In this document: piece by piece, positions 1 through 8,300 of the stretch
Position numbering within the stretch: the first letter of the stretch is position 1
How the letters are laid out: each line of letters begins with the position of its first letter
Assembly (NCBI RefSeq): GCF_021311115.1
Contig: NZ_JAJTNP010000003.1
Location: forward strand, 243,632 to 307,631
DNA: 64,000 nt
Origin: Chryseobacterium gwangjuense
GTDB taxonomy: Bacteria; Bacteroidota; Bacteroidia; Flavobacteriales; Weeksellaceae
Reading direction: 5' to 3'
The notes under the pieces: generated by a model
The model's input: only the letters and a program-made list of their open reading frames with translations
Told to the model about the DNA's origin: nothing
The model's database searches: none
Program-made: the position numbers and the translations under genes

Positions 1-513
1 ACCGTTGTTCAGTTTGATATTGACCAAACCTGCAGGTCCGTGACAAACTCCGGCTACAATTCCTCCGTTTTCGTAGATTTTTGATGCAATGCTAGAGAGT
101 TCTGTATTATCTGCAAAATCCCACATTGCACCGTGACCTCCTGCATAAAATATGGTGGAGTACTCATTTGGATTTACCTGAGACGGCTTCAACGAATAGT
201 CTATTTTATTTTTGTATTCTTTGTTTTCCCAGAATTCTTTGTTTACTGGATCTTTCAAATCAAATCCGTCAACAGGAGGAGTTCCGCCTTTTGGACTTAC
301 AAAATCGATTTCATAACCTGCTTTGTGGAGAACTTCCCAAGGATGCGACACTTCTCCCAGGTAATATCCTGTTTCTTCTCCGGTACTACCTTTTTTGTCA
401 TGGCTGGTAACGACAAATAAAATTTTCTTTTTCATATTTTTAGATTTTTTGGTTTGTGCCTGAATGAAACCTATTGTGAAAACAGAAAGTAGTAATAATG
501 CTAATTTCTTCAT
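1..513 (-). CDS. Secreted DJ-1/PfpI (Hsp31-like) family protein, partial
   Basis: Type 1 glutamine-amidotransferase-like protein of the DJ-1/PfpI/Hsp31 group. These act as glyoxalase III, deglycase or chaperone; which one applies here is unknown. The reading frame opens at 513 with a typical signal peptide (MKKLALLLLSVF... ending IQAQ), followed by the KKILFVVTSH strand, the ETGYYLGEVSHPWEVL region and the nucleophile elbow VCHGPAG with its Cys. 171 codons are visible; the C-terminus lies before the window. A second ATG at 435 would give a cytoplasmic form without the signal peptide. I prefer 513 because the signal peptide is in frame and well formed. An MITE-like repeat lies directly upstream. 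Family assignment is confident; substrate is not known. Confidence 0.85.
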   Translation of the reverse strand, partial: MKKLALLLLSVFTIGFIQAQTKKSKNMKKKILFVVTSHDKKGSTGEETGYYLGEVSHPWEVLHKAGYEIDFVSPKGGTPPVDGFDLKDPVNKEFWENKEYKNKIDYSLKPSQVNPNEYSTIFYAGGHGAMWDFADNTELSSIASKIYENGGIVAGVCHGPAGLVNIKLNNG

Positions 514-523
514 AATGAAAGTA

Positions 524-656
524 TTTTAACCATTAAGATTTTTTAAGGTATTAAGATGATTAAGCTTTTAGATTCGCTTTAAGCTATGTTTCAAAAATCC
601 AGTGATTTTACTTAATGAATCTTAAATTCTAAATTTTCTTAATGGTTTAAAATTTT
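524..656. repeat. MITE-like AT-rich element with terminal inverted repeats
   Basis: The ends read TTTTAACCATTAAGA at the left and the inverted form TCTTAATGGTTTAAAA at the right, around about 100 bp of AT-rich sequence with further CTTAA/TTAAG pairs. It has no coding potential. Elements of this shape are common between genes in Flavobacteriia. It fills the gap between the DJ-1 gene and the monooxygenase gene and may also work as a terminator for the latter. Confidence 0.5.
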
Positions 657-663
657 ATTTTAA

Positions 664-951
664 TTAAATAATATGAGTCAAATAAATCTGTGGTTTTTCC
701 TGCAGTTTTTCATCGACTAAAGCTCCAAAAACCTGAATGTAAGGTTGCTGATTATGTTGAGCTAATCCTTCTTCACTTTTCCAGATTTCGTAGAAAATAA
801 ATTGATTTTTATCCTCAATTCCCTGATGAAGTGTGTACAATTCGTTGGCGTCCTCTTTCACGGTTTCTTTTACCATATTCTGAAGAACTTCCAATACTTC
901 GTTTCTGTGTTCTTCTTTTGCTTTGATAACGGCTGTAAGATAAATTTTCAT
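664..951 (-). CDS. Putative quinol monooxygenase (ABM domain)
   Basis: A 95-residue protein of the antibiotic biosynthesis monooxygenase (ABM, YgiN-like) fold. Seen: the N-terminal strand MKIYLTAVIKAKEE, the central LYTLHQG and the FIFYEIWKSEEGLAQHNQQPYIQ segment typical of these small dimeric ferredoxin-like proteins. Its start overlaps the mdaB stop by one base (TAATG), so the two are translationally coupled. In Escherichia coli the homologous pair ygiN/mdaB has been proposed to form a quinone redox cycle, and the pairing here supports that reading. Length is normal. The precise quinone or other substrate cannot be told from sequence. Confidence 0.85.
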   Translation of the reverse strand: MKIYLTAVIKAKEEHRNEVLEVLQNMVKETVKEDANELYTLHQGIEDKNQFIFYEIWKSEEGLAQHNQQPYIQVFGALVDEKLQEKPQIYLTHII

Positions 952-1565
952 TAGGCAAACTGAGGTTTTAGTTCTTTTTCAAAAACATCGGTAAGATGTT
1001 CTCTATACAGTTTCATATCGCGGTCGATATTTGCATTTTTCTCTACATCATGGAAATGAAAACTTTCCATTTTTTCTAATGAAACAAAAGCGTTCATTCT
1101 ATGGAATCCAAATAATGGTCCATTATCTACACTGGTTTCGTTGAAGAACTCTCCCGGAAGCGTAAACGCAGTTTCAGGAGCATTCCAACTTGTGGTAACC
1201 ATATATTTTCTTCCTTTCAGCATTCCTCCGGTTCCGTAGTTAATTTTCGGGTTTTCGGCAGTTCTGCCGTCACTCATGTAAATTCCTTTGGCGTGACCGG
1301 CTGTGAAAACTTCATCAATATATTTTTTCAAACCGTTGGGTAATTGAAACCACCAGATCGGAGTATGATAAATAATGTAATCTGCCCAAACGAATTTTTC
1401 CACTTCTTCATGCTTGTCGTAATTCTCGCTCACATTCGTTACTTTTACTTCTACATTTTCAAAATTTTTCAGAACTTCCAATGTGTTTTCTGCAATGGTC
1501 TGATTATATTTTCCTCCGGAATGTCCGAAGTTTTGTCCGCCGTTAATGATTAATACTTTTTTCAT
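951..1565 (-). CDS. mdaB: NAD(P)H-dependent quinone oxidoreductase MdaB
   Basis: Flavodoxin-like FAD enzyme that reduces quinones by two electrons (modulator of drug activity B). 204 residues, close to the E. coli length of 193. Seen: the N-terminal VLIINGGQNFGHSGG cofactor loop, WADYIIYHTPIWWFQLP, KKYIDEVFTAGHAKGIY and TSWNAPETAFT, all hallmark MdaB segments. It is first in a two-gene operon with the ABM monooxygenase and divergent from a LysR regulator. A TAACTTTG minus-7 box lies at 1602-1595 on its strand, about 30 bp before the start. It probably answers to electrophile or redox stress through that LysR protein; this is inference from gene arrangement. Confidence 0.92.
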   Translation of the reverse strand: MKKVLIINGGQNFGHSGGKYNQTIAENTLEVLKNFENVEVKVTNVSENYDKHEEVEKFVWADYIIYHTPIWWFQLPNGLKKYIDEVFTAGHAKGIYMSDGRTAENPKINYGTGGMLKGRKYMVTTSWNAPETAFTLPGEFFNETSVDNGPLFGFHRMNAFVSLEKMESFHFHDVEKNANIDRDMKLYREHLTDVFEKELKPQFA

Positions 1566-1838
1566 TGTTTTATGATTGTTTAAATTTTATGATGCAAAGT
1601 TATGGCGGGTCATTGTATAATAAAAATAATATAAATTATAGTTAATTATTATAAAAATAATAGTTTGCTAGAATGGCAATTATGTGCTTGTTTATTTTAT
1701 TAATGCACCTTTATCAATACAAAGAGTCATCATTGTTTCATAAAAACAAAAATTTACAATTGACAAACTCAATCGTTTTTAATGTATCACAAGTCTGATT
1801 AATTTATAATTTTGTATCAGAATATTAATAGTTAATCT
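1566..1838. promoter_or_regulatory. Divergent mdaB/lysR control region with LysR-type operator candidates
   Basis: No gene fits here. Towards mdaB there is a minus-7 box TAACTTTG (complement of 1595-1602). Towards the LysR gene there is TAATTTTG at 1807-1814. Just upstream of the mdaB box lie two related A/T motifs: TATAATAAAAATAATA at 1616-1631 and the perfect palindrome TATTATAAAAATAATA at 1647-1662. LysR proteins normally bind interrupted A/T dyads in such divergent gaps, so these are the likely operator. This is inference from position and symmetry. Confidence 0.5.
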
Positions 1839-2756
1839 ATGGTCAATTTAGAATGGTATCGAACTTTTAAAGCGATATATAAAACGGGAACCTTGACGGG
1901 AGCGGCAGATTCATTGTTTATCTCGCAACCAGGTGTGAGTTTACATTTAAGTTCACTGGAGGCGTATGTCGGATATAAATTATTCGACAGAACCGGACGG
2001 AAAATGATCCCTACGGAAAGAGGAAAAGTTCTTTTTAATGCGATTTCGGAACCTTTGACCAAACTTGAAGATGTAGAGAAAAACTTCCAGAAATCTACCG
2101 AAAAACATACTCCTACCATAAGTGTGGGAATGTGTTTTGAAACCTTTCAGACCACTTTGGAACAATATGTTTCGACATTACCTTTTAACTTGATTATTAG
2201 TTTTGGAGAATATCCTGAAATGTTGGATCAACTGGATAAAGGGATTCTGGATTTGATTATCACTCCTAAAAAAGGAACTTCACCGAATATTTTACATGAA
2301 GCATTTTCTTCTGAGCAGATCATTCTGGTCGGGGGGAAAGATGTAGACACAGAAAGTTTTAATGAAGTGGTGGCTACAAAAGGCCTGGAACATGTTGAAG
2401 AATGGCTGAAACAGGAAAAATGGTACGGAACAACCGGAGATATGGAACACCTTTTTCAGTTCTGGATCCAGAATTTTGGTCATAAACCGAATTTCAGACC
2501 GAATTATATTGTTCCGAATTTAAATTCAATCATCCGTTGCTTGAAAGGCGGAACCGGATTGGCGGTTATTCCGGATTTCTTATGTAAAAATGAAATTGAA
2601 AACGGGGATGTAAAATTGATTTGGGAAGGAGAGAAAAAGCTTGAAAATACTTTGTACTTCGGATGTAGAAAAAAAACGAACTACGAGGAAGAAATTAATC
2701 ACATCAAAGGCTTGTTCAGAAAAATGATGAGTAAGGACGAAGCTGTGATTGTTTAA
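1839..2756 (+). CDS. LysR family transcriptional regulator
   Basis: 305-residue LysR-type regulator. The N-terminal winged helix-turn-helix covers about residues 1-65 (LEWYRTFKAIYKTGTLTGAA, then SLFISQPGVSLHLSSLE, then LFDRTGRKMIPTERG). The remainder is the periplasmic-binding-like effector domain, including GGTGLAVIPDFLC near residue 240. It is divergent from the mdaB operon, the classic arrangement for a LysR protein that controls its neighbour and itself. The predicted ligand is a quinone or electrophile, from context only. The ATG at 1839 lies 25 bp after a good minus-7 box. Confidence 0.92.
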   Translation: MVNLEWYRTFKAIYKTGTLTGAADSLFISQPGVSLHLSSLEAYVGYKLFDRTGRKMIPTERGKVLFNAISEPLTKLEDVEKNFQKSTEKHTPTISVGMCFETFQTTLEQYVSTLPFNLIISFGEYPEMLDQLDKGILDLIITPKKGTSPNILHEAFSSEQIILVGGKDVDTESFNEVVATKGLEHVEEWLKQEKWYGTTGDMEHLFQFWIQNFGHKPNFRPNYIVPNLNSIIRCLKGGTGLAVIPDFLCKNEIENGDVKLIWEGEKKLENTLYFGCRKKTNYEEEINHIKGLFRKMMSKDEAVIV

Positions 2757-2770
2757 TTTTTGACTGTGCT

Positions 2771-2860
2771 TTTGTCATCCAGAGCGAAATGAAGTGGAGC
2801 GTGGAATCCAGATGTTTTTTTTCATCATGAAAATAGCCTGGATTCCTACGGAATGACAAA
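2771..2860. repeat. Palindromic dispersed repeat with TTTGTCAT ends
   Basis: A 90-bp element with ends TTTGTCATCC and GGAATGACAAA and an inner inverted pair GGAATCCAG / CTGGATTCC, so the whole can fold as a long hairpin. It separates the convergent lysR and GNAT genes and may terminate both. A half copy (TTTGTCATTCC then GAAGGAATC) is found at 60661-60684, so it is a dispersed family in this genome. No coding potential. Confidence 0.6.
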
Positions 2861-2873
2861 CTTTAGGGATCTA

Positions 2874-3311
2874 TCACAAACTCATATGAATGATCGGATA
2901 ATCTTTTCCCGAACCATCTTTCTCAGATCTTCCGATGGTTTTGAATCCCATCTTTTCATAAAAATCGATTGCCTGTGGATTTTGTTCATTCACATCCACT
3001 TTTGTCAAACCGGTTTTCTCTTTCATGAATTCATATAATTTTTTGCCCAAACCTTTTCCACGAGTGCTATCATGAATGAAAAGCATTTCAAGATTTCCTT
3101 CTGCAACTGATGCAAAACCTTGTGGTTTTTCATTTACAATGATTAAATACACTTCAAGATTAGGTAAATAATCTCTGGGAATGATTTCTTTAAAATAAGT
3201 AAAATCTTCTTCAGCAAGAAAATTATGCGTTGCTTTCACAGCAGATTCCCAGATTTCCATGATTCTTGGATAATCTTCTGATATTGCAATTCTGATTTGA
3301 TGTGACATCAT
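2874..3311 (-). CDS. GNAT family N-acetyltransferase
   Basis: 145-residue Gcn5-related acetyltransferase. Seen: the acetyl-CoA pyrophosphate loop RGKGLGKKL in the middle, preceded by the strand LEMLFIHDSTR, and the C-terminal VNEQNPQAIDFYEKMGFK motif usual for small-molecule or protein N-acetyltransferases. It is of normal single-domain length and convergent with the upstream LysR gene. Two adjacent ATGs (3311 and 3308) are both possible. The substrate cannot be predicted. Confidence 0.88.
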   Translation of the reverse strand: MMSHQIRIAISEDYPRIMEIWESAVKATHNFLAEEDFTYFKEIIPRDYLPNLEVYLIIVNEKPQGFASVAEGNLEMLFIHDSTRGKGLGKKLYEFMKEKTGLTKVDVNEQNPQAIDFYEKMGFKTIGRSEKDGSGKDYPIIHMSL

Positions 3312-3420
3312 TTTAAGGTTTTCACAAAAATATAAATTTCAAAATAAGTAAAATTGGTAACTGAAAATTTCAAAACTTTATCGCAAATTTGTTTGACTTT
3401 AATTGAAAACAACCAAAATT

Positions 3421-4296
3421 ATGGGACAAAAAATATATACAGGTCAACCTGTGATTACGCTAAATAATGGAGTAGATATTCCAGCTTTGGGATTTGGAGT
3501 TTGGCAAATGGAAGATTTGAAAGAATGTGAGAACGCTGTAATCAAAGCCATTGAAACAGGTTACAGAATGATTGATACGGCTTCCATTTATCTCAATGAA
3601 ACAGCGGTTGGAAACGCCATTAAAAACAGTGGAATAAACAGAGATGAACTTTTTGTAACTTCAAAACTTTGGGTTCAGGATATTGCCTATGATAAGGCAA
3701 AAAGTGCTTTTCAGAGAACCTTAGACAGATTACAGCTGGAGTATTTGGATATGTACCTTATTCATTGGCCATACGGAGATTTTATCGGTGCTTGGAAAGC
3801 AATGGAAGAGTTGTATCATGAAGGAAAAATCAAGGCAATTGGTGTTTGTAATTTTCCTGTTGAAAAAATGGAAGAATTAAAAGCTAATTCAACGGTTTTC
3901 CCAGTAATTAACCAAATTGAACTACATCCTCTTTTCCAGCAAAAAGAACTTCAGGTGTACGACAGAGAAAATAATATTGTTACACAACCTTGGAGCCCGC
4001 TTGGAAATGGGAATGCGGGATTGCTGGATAATTCAGAACTAAAAGCTATTGCTGAAAAACATGATAAAACAGTAGCTCAGGTGATTTTGAAATGGCATTT
4101 ACAGGAAGGTTTCTGTGTGATTCCAAAATCTGTAACGCCTTCCAGAATTGAAGAGAATTTCAACGTTTTTGATTTTGAACTGACAGAGGATGAAATGAAT
4201 GTTGTTTGTTCTTTAGATACAGGAAATAGATTGTTTTTTGATCCGAAAGATCCGTCTTGGGAAAAGAAGATGCTGAATGCTGTAGCGGATATTTAA
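3421..4296 (+). CDS. Aldo/keto reductase
   Basis: NAD(P)H-dependent aldehyde/ketone reductase with a TIM-barrel fold, 291 residues. The catalytic tetrad is visible: Asp in MIDTA, Tyr in SIYLNE, Lys in TSKLW and His in LIHWPYGD. The cofactor-binding end is VIPKSVTPSRIEEN. It resembles the 2,5-diketo-D-gluconate reductase-like group. The frame can be extended to a TTG at 3403, but the ATG at 3421 gives the normal N-terminus and is chosen. It stands alone, with a terminator shared with mpl downstream. Confidence 0.92.
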   Translation: MGQKIYTGQPVITLNNGVDIPALGFGVWQMEDLKECENAVIKAIETGYRMIDTASIYLNETAVGNAIKNSGINRDELFVTSKLWVQDIAYDKAKSAFQRTLDRLQLEYLDMYLIHWPYGDFIGAWKAMEELYHEGKIKAIGVCNFPVEKMEELKANSTVFPVINQIELHPLFQQKELQVYDRENNIVTQPWSPLGNGNAGLLDNSELKAIAEKHDKTVAQVILKWHLQEGFCVIPKSVTPSRIEENFNVFDFELTEDEMNVVCSLDTGNRLFFDPKDPSWEKKMLNAVADI

Positions 4297-4401
4297 ATGA
4301 AAAATAGATATTTATCATGGTAAGAAGTAGTAAAAATCGCTTCCTTTGATTTAAGTTCTATTGAAAATATATTGAAAAATCTCATTCGTAATTGTGAATA
4401 A

Positions 4402-4438
4402 AAAAAATCCTTTCATTTTTAGATGAAAGGATTTTTTA
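4402..4438. terminator. Bidirectional terminator, aldo/keto reductase and mpl
   Basis: Inverted repeat AAATCCTTTCAT / ATGAAAGGATTT with a four-to-six-base loop, flanked by A-run and T-run. It lies between the convergent genes ending at 4296 and 4439 and so can serve both. Confidence 0.8.
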
Positions 4439-5776
4439 TTATTTCGTTAAATCGAGTCCTCCAAAGTTACCCGAACTCATCATCAAGTAAACTCCCTGAG
4501 TTTTGTCGAGCGTATTCCAATAGGCATGAAGTTCTTCCGCATTGGTGAAAACTTTTAGATTTTCGTTTTTGAATTTTTCTTTAATCAATTCAGGAGAAAT
4601 AGGTTCCATTCTCTTAATTTTCAATGCATCTTCAGAATAGAATACCACTGCATGATCCAATCCATCCATTGCATGATCGTATTGTTCTAAAAATGCTGGA
4701 TTTAGGCTTGAATAGGTATGAAGTTCAAGGAAACCGTACTTTGTTTCATTCTTAAATTGCTCACAAAAAGCTTTTACAGCAGCTTTTACTTTACTTGGAG
4801 CATGGGCAAAGTCTTTGTAAAGCGTTCCTTTATCTTCTCTTTCTACTTTTTCCAGACGTTTTGAAGCTCCTTTAAAGCTCATGATCGCTTCATAGAAATC
4901 TTCATCCATAATCCCTAAAGTCTGGCAAATATGTCTTGCTCCTTCAAGATTCAGTAAATTATGTGCTCCAAATACTGAAAGCGGAACATCGCCCATTTCA
5001 GTTTTAAGGTAGACTTTTCCGTTGTTGATTTCATATTCAGGAGTTTTGTAAGGAATTTTTCTGAAATAATTTTCAGCAGCTTCCACTACTTTTACCACTT
5101 CTGCATCTTCTTCATTATAAACCAAGATTCCACCTGGAGTAATACTGGCAACAAATCTTCTGAACTGTTCGATATAGTCATCAAATGTTTTAAAAACATT
5201 GATGTGATCCCATGCAATTCCACTCATTAAAGCAATATTCGGCTGATAAAGCAAGAATTTTGAACGAAGATCGATAGGAGAGGAAAGGTATTCATCACCT
5301 TCCAATACCATGAAATCGTTGTCCTGAGTCAGTTTTACCATACAATCGAAACCTTCCAGCTGAGCTCCCACCATGAAATCCACGTCTTTCTGATGAAAGT
5401 TCAATACATGAAGAATCATAGAGGTAATTGTGGTTTTTCCGTGCGAACCTGCAATAACGACTCTGGTTTTGTTTTTTGACTGCTCGTAAAGGAATTCAGG
5501 ATATGAATAAATTTTTAAACCCAGTTCTTTTGCTTTTGCCAATTCAGGATTGTCCTGATGAGCATGCATTCCAAGAATCACAGCGTCAATATCGGAAGTG
5601 ATCTTTTCAGGAAACCAACCCATTTCCGTGGGTAAAATTCCTTTTTTTTCCAATCTTGATTTTGACGGTTCAAAAATGGCATCATCCGAACCTGTTACCT
5701 GATATCCTTTATCTTTTAATGCAATGGCAAGATTGTGCATCGCGCTTCCTCCAATTGCTATGAAGTGGGTTTTCAA
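4439..5776 (-). CDS. mpl: UDP-N-acetylmuramate:L-alanyl-gamma-D-glutamyl-meso-diaminopimelate ligase (Mpl)
   Basis: Peptidoglycan-recycling ligase of the Mur family that attaches recovered tripeptide to UDP-MurNAc in the cytoplasm. 445 residues, the usual Mpl length. Seen: an N-terminal MurC-like Rossmann segment (FIAIGGSAMHNLAIAL), the ATP loop GSHGKTT at about residue 110, the MVLEGDEYLSS metal-site region, and FAHAPSKVKAAVKA in the C-terminal domain. The H-A-P-S-K motif and the length fit Mpl better than MurC. The gene is transcribed with the small lipoprotein gene upstream (6-bp gap). Confidence 0.88.
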   Translation of the reverse strand: MKTHFIAIGGSAMHNLAIALKDKGYQVTGSDDAIFEPSKSRLEKKGILPTEMGWFPEKITSDIDAVILGMHAHQDNPELAKAKELGLKIYSYPEFLYEQSKNKTRVVIAGSHGKTTITSMILHVLNFHQKDVDFMVGAQLEGFDCMVKLTQDNDFMVLEGDEYLSSPIDLRSKFLLYQPNIALMSGIAWDHINVFKTFDDYIEQFRRFVASITPGGILVYNEEDAEVVKVVEAAENYFRKIPYKTPEYEINNGKVYLKTEMGDVPLSVFGAHNLLNLEGARHICQTLGIMDEDFYEAIMSFKGASKRLEKVEREDKGTLYKDFAHAPSKVKAAVKAFCEQFKNETKYGFLELHTYSSLNPAFLEQYDHAMDGLDHAVVFYSEDALKIKRMEPISPELIKEKFKNENLKVFTNAEELHAYWNTLDKTQGVYLMMSSGNFGGLDLTK

Positions 5777-5782
5777 TTGTAT

Positions 5783-6220
5783 CTATTGTTTTTTTACATT
5801 ATTATTAATGATCTCCTGAAAGGCATTGGTGATGTTAGCCCAATTCGTTTTAAAATTGGATGCTATTGAGCTTGCATCGGTTTTGCTGCCTTCATTAAGG
5901 CCTTTCTTTATATTGATAGAAGTGGCGATCCCGTCATAAATTTTTTTATGATCTTCCTGTATTCTTCTGAAATTATTCTGAGAAAGGGTATTATCTAGTT
6001 TTTTTAAATCTTCATCAGTAAGGGTAAAGTTCTGATTGTATTTTTTTCCTTGCCCTTCAAAAGAGTAATGAACATTATTTCCTTTAATCAGTAGATTCTC
6101 ATAAACGGGAGCATAACCTCCGCTTTTAGAATAACTGATGTCAAAGTCTGAATATGCTTTTTGGCTGTTACACGAAACCATTACTATAATTGTGAATAAG
6201 ATGGCTATTATTTTATTCAT
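5783..6220 (-). CDS. Small lipoprotein of unknown function
   Basis: 145 residues with a lipoprotein signal (hydrophobic stretch, then VMVSCNSQ with the lipobox Cys at about residue 17). The mature part is mixed alpha/beta with no motif I recognise. Segments such as SFEGQGKKYNQNFTLTDEDLKKLDNTL resemble small Flavobacteria lipoproteins of unknown role. It lies in tandem between the acyltransferase and mpl, both envelope genes, with short gaps, so an envelope location and co-transcription are likely. No function is assigned. Confidence 0.7.
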   Translation of the reverse strand: MNKIIAILFTIIVMVSCNSQKAYSDFDISYSKSGGYAPVYENLLIKGNNVHYSFEGQGKKYNQNFTLTDEDLKKLDNTLSQNNFRRIQEDHKKIYDGIATSINIKKGLNEGSKTDASSIASNFKTNWANITNAFQEIINNNVKKQ

Positions 6221-6231
6221 ATCAACTTATT

Positions 6232-7038
6232 TTAATTAGCAGAATTCTTTTGTTCCAATTTTTTAGCTTTAATCTCTTCATCATAGCTGTGCAATACATT
6301 GAAATCTTCTGTTTGCTCAATAGCAGTCATGATTTTCACTAAAATCTCCTGTGCGTTCTCTTTATCATAATCGATGTCAAGAGGTGCTTTAAATTCCATG
6401 GTAGGTTTTACCCCTGTTACTTTTACTCTAAGTCCTTTTTTATCAAAAGCGCGTCTGAATCCGTTTATTTTAATAGGGATTACAATAGGACGCTGGTTTT
6501 TTATCAATTTGGCAGTACCTTTTCTTCCTTGTGCAAATGCTGAAGTAGTTCCTTGAGGAAACGTGGCAACCCATCCGTTATCAAGCGCTTTCATGATATT
6601 GTCAATCTCGCTCATATCCACCATCCTGTTGACGTTTTTACCTTCAGCTCTCCAGGTTCTTTTTACCGTAACTGCTCCTGCAATTTTAAAGATTTTAGGA
6701 AGAATTCCTTTATTCATGGTTTCTTCGGCAGCTACATAGTAAAAATCAATTTTTGGATTAAGCAGATAGATAGGATTTTTAATGGTATTTAAATATCCGT
6801 TATTTACAGCACAAAAGGCATGGTACATTGCAGCTACATCTGCGAAATAGGTTTGATGATTAGACACAAACAACACATTTGAATCCGGAAGATCCACAAG
6901 GTTTTCAGTACCTGTTATTTTTAATTTATTAAAGCCGTTGAACCTTCTATAGGAAACAAATCCCAGAATAAATATAATTAATCTCTTTAAAAAATAAGGT
7001 GTACCGAATGCATCGGTGAAAATGTTTTTCTTCGCCAT
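6232..7038 (-). CDS. 1-acyl-sn-glycerol-3-phosphate acyltransferase-like protein (PlsC family)
   Basis: Membrane-associated acyltransferase of phospholipid synthesis, 268 residues. The hydrophobic N-terminus (RLIIFILGFVSY) precedes the acyl-acceptor motif NHQTYFAD. Here five residues separate His and Asp instead of the canonical four. The second block is FPQGTTSAFAQGRKGTA, with Gln where most relatives have Glu (FPEGT). Both deviations occur in the same protein, so it belongs to a divergent branch. I cannot tell whether that is a Bacteroidota norm or a change of activity. The C-terminus is charged. Likely in one operon with the lipoprotein and mpl. Confidence 0.8.
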   Translation of the reverse strand: MAKKNIFTDAFGTPYFLKRLIIFILGFVSYRRFNGFNKLKITGTENLVDLPDSNVLFVSNHQTYFADVAAMYHAFCAVNNGYLNTIKNPIYLLNPKIDFYYVAAEETMNKGILPKIFKIAGAVTVKRTWRAEGKNVNRMVDMSEIDNIMKALDNGWVATFPQGTTSAFAQGRKGTAKLIKNQRPIVIPIKINGFRRAFDKKGLRVKVTGVKPTMEFKAPLDIDYDKENAQEILVKIMTAIEQTEDFNVLHSYDEEIKAKKLEQKNSAN

Positions 7039-7065
7039 CTCTCAATTAAACACGATACTGCAAAG

Positions 7066-7692
7066 TTACATTTTTTTCAGCAACTGGCTGAATTCGCTCA
7101 AGATCATGGCTGTGGCGCCCCAAATAATATATCCGTTGAAATTAATAACGGGAACTTCATGCCCTCCTGCGCTGGGTAAAGCCATTATTTCGGGTTGATC
7201 CGGGAGATTTAAAAAAGAAACAATAGGGAATTCAATCACTTCCACAGCTTCAGTTTGTTGTAAAATAAAATCCGGATTTTTTTTAGTGTAAGAAATATAA
7301 GGATACACGTAAAAATTACTTGGCGGAATGTAAATGGGAGACATTTCTCGTATGACTCTTACATAGTTTTTTTCAATCCCTATTTCTTCTGATGTTTCTC
7401 GTACAGCGGTTTCAGAAAAATCCTGATCCATTTCTTCACGCTTTCCTCCAGGTAAAGAAATTTGTCCGCTGTGTCGGTCATGTTCATTAATCGTTCTTTG
7501 AATGAGTGGAAAATACCATTCATTATTTTTTAAATATAAAACAATGTTTACAGCAGCAAACTTAGGATTTTTGGCTAAAACATCTTCATAATTGAAAACA
7601 GGACGGTAAGGCGGAGAAAAAACTCCGTGAGCATGTTCTCCTGGTAAGGTTACACTTTTTATTTTTCGTAATAAATCTTTTCCAAAACTCAT
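7066..7692 (-). CDS. NUDIX hydrolase, CoA pyrophosphatase-like
   Basis: 208-residue Nudix protein. The Nudix box runs through GGKREEMDQDF and TAVRETSEEIGI. The spacing (GG-x-x-E then D, then REtxEEIG) matches the CoA pyrophosphatase group rather than MutT. This group hydrolyses CoA or acyl-CoA to phosphopantetheine and ADP. The N-terminal QRTINEHDRHSGQISLPGG segment also fits, as CoA-ases have a similar lead-in (H-x-G-Q-I-S-x-P-G-G). It sits upstream of the acyltransferase in the same orientation, so a role in acyl-CoA turnover is plausible. Confidence 0.85.
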   Translation of the reverse strand: MSFGKDLLRKIKSVTLPGEHAHGVFSPPYRPVFNYEDVLAKNPKFAAVNIVLYLKNNEWYFPLIQRTINEHDRHSGQISLPGGKREEMDQDFSETAVRETSEEIGIEKNYVRVIREMSPIYIPPSNFYVYPYISYTKKNPDFILQQTEAVEVIEFPIVSFLNLPDQPEIMALPSAGGHEVPVINFNGYIIWGATAMILSEFSQLLKKM

Positions 7693-7763
7693 ACATCAAA
7701 TTTAGGAATATATCTTGAAGAAAAGAACAGGCTTAACATTAATTAACCTACAATTGTATGTTG

Positions 7764-8234
7764 CTACATTTTAAATAAAATTTTGGGAGTATGTTTTACA
7801 GGGAAATTAACCGAATTGGCAATGAAACAGAATTCATTTGCTTTCTCGTGAAGTGCTATTGCCTTTTCAATCTGAGTTTCGTCTGTAATCGTAACGATAG
7901 GATTTAAAACAACTTCAATAAAACGACCACTTCCGTTTGGAGTTTCTTCCATCGTTCCGGTAGCATGGTCGGTGTAATCTGTAACGATAATTCCTGCCTC
8001 GGAACAACAATGAAGATACCAAAGCATGTGACATGAAGATAGGGATGATAACAGCATTTCTTCAGGATTATATTTTGTTTTGTCACCACGAAATGCAGGA
8101 TCGGAAGAACCTTCAATCACAGGTTTGTTTTCTACAGAAATCGTATGACTTCTTTCGTAATCACGATAATTGCTCGTTCCTGAACCCTTATTTCCGGTCC
8201 ATTCGATGGTGGTTTTGTAGTGATGGTGCTTCAT
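7764..8234 (-). CDS. OsmC/Ohr family peroxiredoxin-like protein
   Basis: 156 residues of the OsmC fold, thiol peroxidases that reduce organic hydroperoxides. Seen: the first redox Cys in LLSSLSSCHMLWYLH and the second in KANEFCFIANSVNFPV, placed as in the family. N-terminal TTIEWTGNKGSGTSNYRDYERSH is also typical of the OsmC subgroup. Complete and of normal length. Single-gene unit between the RNase gene terminator and the Nudix gene. Confidence 0.9.
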   Translation of the reverse strand: MKHHHYKTTIEWTGNKGSGTSNYRDYERSHTISVENKPVIEGSSDPAFRGDKTKYNPEEMLLSSLSSCHMLWYLHCCSEAGIIVTDYTDHATGTMEETPNGSGRFIEVVLNPIVTITDETQIEKAIALHEKANEFCFIANSVNFPVKHTPKILFKM

Positions 8235-8261
8235 TGTTTATTTTTAATAAAATTACTAAAT

Positions 8262-8290
8262 AAAAAACCTCCAGAAAAACTAGAGGTTTT
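8262..8290 (-). terminator. Terminator of the RNase E/G gene
   Basis: Inverted repeat AAAACCTC / GAGGTTTT with a loop of about ten bases, followed on the minus strand by a T-rich tail. It begins about 10 bp after the stop codon of the gene ending at 8301. Confidence 0.75.
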
Positions 8291-8300
8291 GAATTTTGTA

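Noticed and set aside
126..420. Two overlapping plus-strand frames of about 95 residues
   Set aside because: Both are antisense to the DJ-1/PfpI gene, which has a signal peptide and conserved motif.
3403..3420. TTG start for the aldo/keto reductase
   Set aside because: ATG 3421 gives the usual N-terminus; the six added residues have no support.
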